Of a stretch of 64,000 nt of DNA, positions 57,451 to 64,000 are shown piece after piece. Every line of letters begins with the position of its first letter. The first letter of the stretch is position 1. The DNA is from Canna indica (taxonomy: Eukaryota; Streptophyta; Magnoliopsida; Zingiberales; Cannaceae). The DNA is taken from assembly GCA_034359265.1 (NCBI GenBank), contig CP136890.1:72045501-72109500 (forward strand), given 5' to 3'. The notes under the pieces are model-generated. The model did not search any database and was not told the origin of the DNA. It was given only the letters and a program-made list of their open reading frames with translations. Position numbers and translations under genes: made by a program.

Positions 57451-57692
57451 TGTTCTGGTTTCTGGTTCCTGTTGTGGGGCCCGAAAAAGATACTCGAATA
57501 TTTTATTTAATGCGCAAAAGTTAATGCCAGGAATTGATTGATGTTATTATTTTGGGGCTTTGTGATAAATATAATTAAATGGGGCGGGTAAGAGAAAGTA
57601 TTTTTATAATATAATTGGATAATTGGATAAGCGGATTCGGTTGGATTAATTAGTCAAGTCTTGCCCAACGATCAGCTATTGAAATAAGTAAG

Positions 57693-58102
57693 TAGGGGTG
57701 CGCATGAATAAATTCGAAATCAATTAAAACTTATATGACCGGATAGGATTTGAATAGATTTGAATTAAAATCAGATAAAATTCTAAACAACACTTAAGAA
57801 ATTAGTTAAAATCGATTCCAATTTCGAGTCTAACACATTAGGTACCTAGAATCGAAATCGAAACTGGATTTGTACCTTGGAAATCTATAAATAAACAGAT
57901 TCCAACAAAATACTTGGAACTTGTACTTTGAAACCTGTCATTTACAAGTTCCGAACATATACTACACCATAGGTTTCGGGTATGATTCGATTTTAAGTCG
58001 CAACAGGATAAGTTCCAGGTCCAAAACTTAGGAATCGATTCTATACATAATAGAATTTGGATATCATAAAAAATACCAGATACTCAAGTCCACACACCCC
58101 TA
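57693..58102. mobile_element. hAT-like MITE with TAGGGGTGCGCA termini
   Basis: Left TAGGGGTGCGCA (57693), right CACACACCCCTA (58102), 410 bp. Internal ATCATAAAAAATACCAGATA and GGTACCTAGAATCG phrases are shared with the elements at 9038 and 35215. Non-coding. Confidence 0.6.
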
Positions 58103-58384
58103 AAAATTAATCGAAGCTCGTCGAGAATCAAGTAAAAACTTACAAGATTCAATTAACCCAAAGTTATTATCAAGTTTTTTTTCAATTGACTTGGATTGTT
58201 TTGCGACTAGCCACCTAGAGGATCACTTATGGTTGATTTAAAATGTTTAAGCACCGTACAAAAAAGGTTAGAGATCCGTTCAAACATATAAAAGAGTTGA
58301 AGGATATCAATATGGTCGACCATAAGTGCTACCAACAACAGTAGGTGAACGTGTGAAGATTGAAGTGCTACCAACTAATGCCGA

Positions 58385-58575
58385 GCAAAATTCGATCCGA
58401 CTCGAAAAACTTGAAAATCAACCCGAAAATTTATTTAGAATCGGGTTATTCGGGTACATCGGGTCGAGTCGGGTTCGGGTCGGGTCGAGTATAATTTTTT
58501 TAAAAATTTTAAGTTAATATCCGATCGGGTCGAAACAAATATTGATATGATCCATCCGATGCTCAGCCCTACTAC
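58385..58575. mobile_element. hAT-like MITE end rich in CGGGTCGGGTCGAG
   Basis: GGGTTATTCGGGTACATCGG, GTCGGGTTCGGGTCGGGTCG and ATCCGATCGGGTCGAAAC lead to the terminal GATGCTCAGCCCTA. TAGGGCTGAGCA-type ends are typical of plant hAT MITEs; the opposite end was not found. Confidence 0.5.
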
Positions 58576-60102
58576 CAACAACAAGGAGCGAAAAAGAGAA
58601 AGAACAATATCCAACAAATGAATCTAGAGCTCGTAGGAAATTAATATAATTTTACTAAAAGTTCTTCAAGATTAAAGAAAAGATACTTGTAATGGAAATA
58701 AAGACGTATATATTAATGCCTCTTGTATGTGATAAAATAATGACACTAAATGAGTAATAAGTCAGATTTATTTTAAAAAAGTTACAAGTACAGCATACAG
58801 TGGATTTATTTGTTACTGTAGCAGCTGGTTTATAGCATTGCCCCTCTCTCCCAAATTTTAAATTATTCAACTTTATACGATGAAATGACGCTTTTGCCCC
58901 TCTGGTTTATAGAATTGCCCTTGTGCTTGAAATTTTATCCTCATCTGTCCCCTACTAATTTTAAAATTCCCCTCCTTGTCTCAAAACTTTTATCCTATTT
59001 TACCCCCTACAATTTTTAAAATTTCATCCCAAAATTATATTTCATTTCTTTCTTCCTCTCTTGATCCCTAGCGTCTCACTTCACTTGTGTGTCGTGCTCT
59101 TCTTCCTCTTCGCCGAGCGGCTAGCGACCCGCGCGTTCCACCCGTGTTCCTACCGTCACCTCTCACCCATGTCTCCTCTTCACTTCACCCAATCTCCTTC
59201 GGCTCGCTGACAGCCTCTGCCTTGCCGGTGAGCAGCAATCTCCCTATTGCTCACAATTCTAGACTCCCACTCCCAGCGCCCATCTTCCCAGTGGTGGTGC
59301 TCCCGCGACACCTTCCCATCAACGTGCTCCGCCCAACAGCCAACATTAGTTTGCCTCCTACTTGGCAGTCACCCCTGCCCGCCAGCCTTGCCCCGCTGGT
59401 CGTCGGCCTCACCCCCGCTTGCAGTTGGCCTCACCCCACTGTCGTCAGCCCCCGTCTTGCAAAGATTGCAACGCAATCCCCTCGGGCTTTGCTTGGTGCT
59501 TGTCGGCCCCGCTGCACGTCGGTTGCCTAGTGCCTATTGTGCCTTGCTCCATGGATGTTGCAATCATCTCCAACGCATGATCTCTTCCAAGTTCCAACAC
59601 AAGTAGTGTTCTCACCTGAAGTCGGAGCAATGTGGTCCGGTCCAGTTCGGTGCATCTCTCGATTAGGTACAACTCTGGCGGGGGGCTACAAAAGACACTC
59701 TAACGCTCAAGTAAGAATGTGTTCAATATGGGTGTAATGAAAATTAGAATCTCTCGCAATTAATGAGGACACGAGTGGAGTCTCTGGGTCTAGCCGTCTT
59801 GTTTGACTTGAGTCTGGTTCATGTGCGTGGGCATTTCTGGGCCTAATTCAGTCGGGCCCAAAAGTACTAGTCCAATTCTAATTTAGTTTTTTTATTGTTT
59901 GATTGAATTATATGATTGTATTAGTTGAAAATTTGGTATTTGATTAAATTTATTTTTCATCAATTGTTTGATTGAATCAAATTGGTTCACCTTGAAAATA
60001 ATTAACAAGAAGTTTTCATTTGGTTTGGAATTTGGATAATATGTTGATGTTAATTAAACCGAATTGATTCACTTGGATTCAATTGATTTTTATTTAATAG
60101 TT
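58576..60102. other. Spacer with a GC-rich unassigned frame
   Basis: 58576-59080 is AT-rich with a repeated GGTTTATAG.ATTGCCC phrase (about 58828 and 58906). 59087-59530 is a GC-rich plus-strand frame of 147 codons, rich in Pro, Ser, Ala and Leu, with overlapping frames; it lacks any motif and I do not call it a gene. 59760-60100 is AT-rich and empty. Confidence 0.45.
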
Positions 60103-61045
60103 ATGGAAAAGTATTTTAAAAGAAAATTAGTGGATCATCGTCTTCGACCAACAAAGAAGTAAATGCGAAAGCTGAAGAGAATTGGCGAATCATCGTCGCA
60201 AAAGACTGTATGATGTTGATTTAGCAAATCTTCCAGCAGACCCAGGATTACGTCATCCAATAAGTGATTATGATCACAACATTCAAGATGATGTTCAAAG
60301 AGCATATTTGCAAAAAAAAATCTTGTCATGTCATGAGTTTCCACAAACATTGCAAGGTAAATTTGAAGAATGTTTTTTAAATCTTGATTGATCAATATCC
60401 TAATTGGTTAAAATTTAGCATAAAGAAAAATGCAACATATTGCTTACGTTGCTATTTCTTTTAATCAAAGGGTAATAATGATGCTTTTGTCATAGATGAA
60501 TTTAGAAATTGGTAAAAAAGAAGAAAATAGATGCTCATGTTGGTGGTCCAAATAGTTTGCACAATTAAGTAAATATGTGACACTCTTGAATCAATGACAA
60601 TATTTTAGAACAATTGTAGATAAGCAAACAAAACAAGCTCGAAGTGACTACTGAGTTTGTTTACTTGCATCTATTGAAACTGTTTGTCTTCTTTTAAGAT
60701 AGGCTTGATATTTTGTGGTCATCGTGAATCCACTAATTTAGACAATCGAATAATTTTTTAAAAAGTTTTAAATTTTTTAAGTTATCACAATGCAAATATT
60801 GTGAGTGTCATTGTAGACAATAGTCGTCGGGATATTAAATTGACATCTTCAGATACCCAACGTGATATTGTGTGTGATTGTGCAATTGAGACTTCTAAAG
60901 TAATTGTTCAAGAGCTTGGTGATTCATTATTTTCTATCTTAGTGGATGAAGCTCGAGATGTAGCACTAAAAGAGAAAATGGATGTTGTTATTTGATTTGT
61001 GGATAAGTATGGACAAGTGGTGGAGCAACTTTTGAGCATTGTCCA
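60103..61045 (+). pseudogene. hAT transposase relic (ZMYM/TTF zinc finger, DUF4371 type)
   Basis: Starts MEKYFKRK (ATG 60103), then in another frame DVDLANLPADPGLRHPISDY and VQRAYLQKKIL, then a PNW.KFSIKKNATYCLRCYF-like TTF zinc-finger stretch, and finally DIKLTSSDTQRDIVCDCAIE, SKVIVQELGDSLFSILVDEA and YGQVVEQLLSIVHV, the conserved DUF4371 core of hAT transposases (usual SSILVDES.DIS.KEQM). Several frameshifts and stops. The relic ends abruptly at 61045, where an LTR-like sequence starts. Confidence 0.8.
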
Positions 61046-61944
61046 TGTTGGGTCGGTGAGGACCGTGCGAGCAACAAAAATAGCGTAGCGGAAAAATAAA
61101 ATCGATCCTACATCGGCAACATATTTTTAAAAATATGTAGGAAATACTCCTTCATAAAACATGTGGGATCCTACATGTTTTAAGTTTTAACTACTAGGAA
61201 AAATAGATCCTACATGTTTTAAGTTTTAATTGCTAGGAAAAATCCCTTTTCATGCAATATCATTGCAATTTTAAGTGATGGGAAAAACATGCTTGCGCTA
61301 TCGTTAATTAACTACAACGTAAAAGCCACTGTAGCATGCGGTCAACAAACTGTAGGGAAAGAAATTCCCCACAACAGTTTAGGTTGCAGTTAAAACTGCA
61401 GCACAAAGTCTAAAAAAAACTGCCGGCTAAAATAAGCACTATTGTAGTGGGACTCTACGTACCCAAGCGGATTCATGCATCTCGATTAAATCAATACAAA
61501 TTAGGAATTATACCTTTGTAGACTCTGTTCTATCTTCAGATCCACAAGTCCAAGATCTCTATCAACCTTCAGATCCTAGGTGCTGCCAACGGCGAACACC
61601 CTCTACGGATAGCACACGGTGAGAACGAGAAGAATAATGCGGCGGCCGAGTGCTAGCTCGGCGAGTCTCGAAACTCCTTCCGAGCTCTCTCTCTCTAGGT
61701 CAGCTACCACATAAAAGGAGGTCGGTTCACTTCAGGAGGAGGTCGACTGCCACCCAAAAATGGATCGTCTAATATGAACATCCGAGGTGGATATTTATAG
61801 ATGTATCATTGATCGATTTAGGGCCATATTCGAAATTATAAAACACATTTAATAGTCGAATATAATATATCCTTAATAACAATTATCAAGGTCAAATTAC
61901 CGTAATTTGATATTCCAATTTTAATGTATCCTTTAATATCAACA
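61046..61944. mobile_element. Putative LTR (TGTTG...CAACA), 899 bp
   Basis: Begins TGTTGGGTCGGTGAGGACCG exactly where hAT similarity stops and ends TTTAATATCAACA, matching 5-bp inverted termini. Contains a duplicated GATCCTACATGTTTTAAGTT (about 61169 and 61207) and a GC-rich middle. Flanking bases (GTCCA and TTGTC) do not match, and the right side runs directly into another LTR start. Confidence 0.45.
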
Positions 61945-61945
61945 T

Positions 61946-62500
61946 TGTCACGCCCCAAAATCGAGTCACGCGACCGGCCAGAGTGCAGACAAGCACCCCG
62001 AAGCCTAGACCACATAACCGAACCATGCATGCGAAAGTAAATGACTCGGGTCAATCACAATATCAAATACTTCATTTATAAAAGGAAACAAGTCCACGTA
62101 CCAAACCAAATGCATAAAATAAACATAACCACATGTTCAAAGGTTGACACTGCACAATGTTCACATGCTCAAAATAAAATACACGACTTGACCAAAACTC
62201 GACTACACTAACTAGTTTCACGAGATTGCCACCGGAGTCTGCCGCCACCAGCTGCGCCATACCTCAATGATCAGAATCTGCAAAACAACACCAAAAGAGT
62301 GGTGAGTTCATAAAACTCAATGAGTGATCGTCTCAATCACTACCAAACCAATCCACATAATAAAATGCAGTAAATATTTAAATGCTCATCAAAACTGATA
62401 TAAAACATAAAAGGGTTTCCAAAAGGGTTATTAGACTAAAAAATCATAAAGTTTCACAAAATTTTAAGTTTTGCCCGCGTTTTCAAAATTCTCCTATAAA
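61946..62500. mobile_element. Truncated Tekay/Del-type LTR 5' part
   Basis: TGTCACGCCCCAAAATCGAG at 61946 is the typical chromovirus LTR start, followed by AAGCACCCCGAAGCCTAG and AGAGTGGTGAGTTCATAAAA. Sequence character changes near 62500; no LTR end is seen. Confidence 0.6.
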
Positions 62501-62869
62501 TGCATATAGTTTCCATACGTTGATGTCATCTACCAATTCGTCAAGCGCCGTCACAACTAAGCTGACGTGGAGGAAAACGACGCTCGTGTGGCTGACGACT
62601 TCATACGTGGCTGACGCCATCTTTTTCTCCTCTCTTCTTTCTTTGTTGCTGCCATCTTTACCCATTTCTCGTCATCCTCCTCCTCCATCCCAAAGATCTG
62701 TAACTCCATCACGTTATCAGCCACACCCACCATCAAAAAAATTTCCTCCTATCAACGAGAAGACAGCCAACTCACACACTCTACTCCCTCCAGCATTTAT
62801 GACATGCGCCCATCTCCTCCTTGCTATTGCGAGTCCAAGTCCAGGATACTAGCTAACTAAGTAGACATG
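62501..62869. other. Unassigned spacer
   Basis: Mixed-composition DNA with a Ser/Pro-rich frame that I cannot assign. Nothing else recognised. Confidence 0.4.
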
Positions 62870-63850
62870 GTGTAGCGGAGCCATTTGAAATGAAGATCTC
62901 ATCTTTGTTGTAGCGAAACCATTTGAAGAATAACTAGTGCTCACTGTTGAAGATCGTGTGAGCCCAAGAAAAGATGATGTGTTGGGAAGGGCATCATTGC
63001 CACTAACACTGTTCGAAAAGAGGTTGGGTCACCGCCCAATGGTGCATTCAAAATGGTTCAACATGAAGAAGTTTGGAATAGGAATCATGGAAGGTGAAAC
63101 AAGAAGAGAACTTAGGTTTTCAAGCAGGATCCACCTCAGAGTTTGCTTGGAGGGAGCTTATCATGTGATGGATGAATCAACAATGTACATTAGTGATCAA
63201 CGCCCTACGGCCCGTCAACTTTGGAAGCCACCAGTTGGGATCTTAGAGGTTGGAATCTTGGGTGTAAAGGAGCTGCTTCCAATGAAGATGAGGGTGGAAG
63301 AGGAACCATTGATGCCTACTGCGTTGCTAAGTATGTGCAGAAGTGGGTTCGGACAAGAACCATGCCTACTGTGTTGCCAACATGGTTTATCTATATGGAC
63401 ATCCACTGCTTCCCAAGATGCATTACCTGCATCCATTCACAGTGAACCAATTGGACAGTCTCAGGTACCAGGCAATGAACATTGTTGCGGCAAGACTAGG
63501 GAGGGTAGAGCCACCACTTAGGAAAGAGGTGGTGGAGTACATGCTTGATGTGGAGTCACACATGTGGAGCATGAGAAGGAGCAAGGCCAACTTCTTCAGG
63601 ATCATGGCGCCGCTCTCAGGTCTTATCAATGTGTTCAAATGGTTTGGAGAGGTGCGCCACTGGAAGAACCCAATCACAACTGTGCTGGTTCATGTTCTCC
63701 TACTAATACTTGTTTGGTATCCAAAGCTGATTCTACCTACTGTTTTCCTTTATATGTTCATGATTGGACTTTGGAATTTTAGAATTGGGCCCAGATACCC
63801 ACCCCACATGAAGACTCAGACTGGGCTGCCCTGCCGCCCGTCCAAGTACA
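62870..63850 (+). pseudogene. MCTP/FTIP (QUIRKY-like) C2-domain protein, internally deleted
   Basis: MCTPs are ER/plasmodesmal tethers with three to four C2 domains and a C-terminal membrane region. Here: end of a C2 domain (VAEPFE at 62871 and again near 62915, then LTVEDRVSPRKDDVLGRASL), FEKRLGHRPMVHSKWFNMKK, RIHLRVCLEGAYHVMDEST, YISDQRPTARQLWKPPVGIL, the start of the last C2 domain (EVGILG, frameshift near 63260, IDAYCVAKYVQKWVRTRT). Then a deletion to MHYLHPFTVNQLDSLRYQAM, EPPLRKEVVEYMLDVESHMW, ANFFRIMAPLSGLINVFKWF and membrane segments LVHVLLLILVWYPKLILPTV and FLYMFMIGLWNFRIGPRYPP. The deletion removes most of the last C2 domain. The rest of the membrane region is replaced after about 63820. 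Confidence 0.9.
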
Positions 63851-64000
63851 ACATGCAACCTATATTTGGTGACACATCGTCAACAGCATCGTCGAGGCCG
63901 AGTGAAAGCCCTACTACTACTCCTCCGCTAAGAGCATGGTCAACAACAGCGGCATCTTCCTGGTCTCGCTAAATCGCGGCCCCAAGGTGGCCTGCCTCTG
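63851..64000 (+). other. Unassigned sequence after the MCTP relic
   Basis: Not MCTP-like. One frame reads SPYYYSSAKSMVNNSGIFLV and SLNRGPKVACL, which looks protein-like but is not recognised; it may be a second gene fragment continuing beyond the window. Confidence 0.3.

Noticed and set aside
59087..59530. 147-codon Pro/Ser/Ala-rich plus frame
   Set aside because: Only composition supports it; two other frames and the opposite strand are equally open and no motif is seen.

Overview
The window is nuclear DNA from a flowering plant. The evidence is spliced plant genes with GT-AG introns, Ty1/copia and Ty3/gypsy retrotransposons at high density, a LINE with an RNase H tail, and CACTA, hAT, MULE and Tourist-type DNA transposons. 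The GC-rich first exons in otherwise AT-rich genes hint at a monocot, probably not a grass; that is inference only.

Three spliced protein genes can be modelled. (1) A TBC-domain Rab-GTPase-activating protein of the TBC1D13/Gyp1 kind, plus strand, about 13.1-27.1 kb. Eight consecutive phase-0 exons carry the arginine- and glutamine-finger motifs; its introns are swollen by a copia element, a hAT element and two adjoining Tourist-type elements. (2) A calcium-regulated mitochondrial ATP-Mg/phosphate carrier (SLC25A23/24/25 type, APC), plus strand, 41,334-44,532, four coding exons, 514 residues. (3) A plant Gag1-like clamp-domain protein, minus strand, 57,234-48,162, five coding exons, 157 residues, with a first coding exon of only 5 nt in my model. 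Its second intron contains two retroelements.

Gene relics: a mitochondrial ATP synthase beta 5' fragment next to a TORTIFOLIA1/SPIRAL2-like C-terminal exon at 1.0-1.8 kb (minus), an internally deleted MCTP/FTIP C2-domain pseudogene at 62.9-63.85 kb, and a hAT transposase relic (ZMYM/DUF4371 type) at 60.1-61.0 kb.

Layout: 0-12.9 kb gene relics, foldback DNA, a CACTA end, copia LTRs and a 2.4-kb solo LTR with a perfect target duplication; 13-27 kb the TBC gene; 27-40 kb LINE, MULE-type foldback, a gypsy element split by two solo LTRs, and nested foldbacks; 40.7-44.8 kb the carrier gene; 48-57.4 kb the Gag1-like gene; 57.5-64 kb MITEs, hAT relic, LTR pieces and the MCTP pseudogene.

The most unusual object is a 3.2-kb chromovirus-type gypsy element (49,749-52,951). 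Its two LTRs face each other in inverted orientation, the left one carrying the reverse-complemented polypurine tract and abutting the middle of reverse transcriptase, yet the whole is flanked by a perfect 5-bp target duplication. It looks like a rearranged cDNA that was integrated as a unit. I see no CRISPR array, operon or other prokaryotic system. Boundaries were read by eye; no alignment or database search was run.
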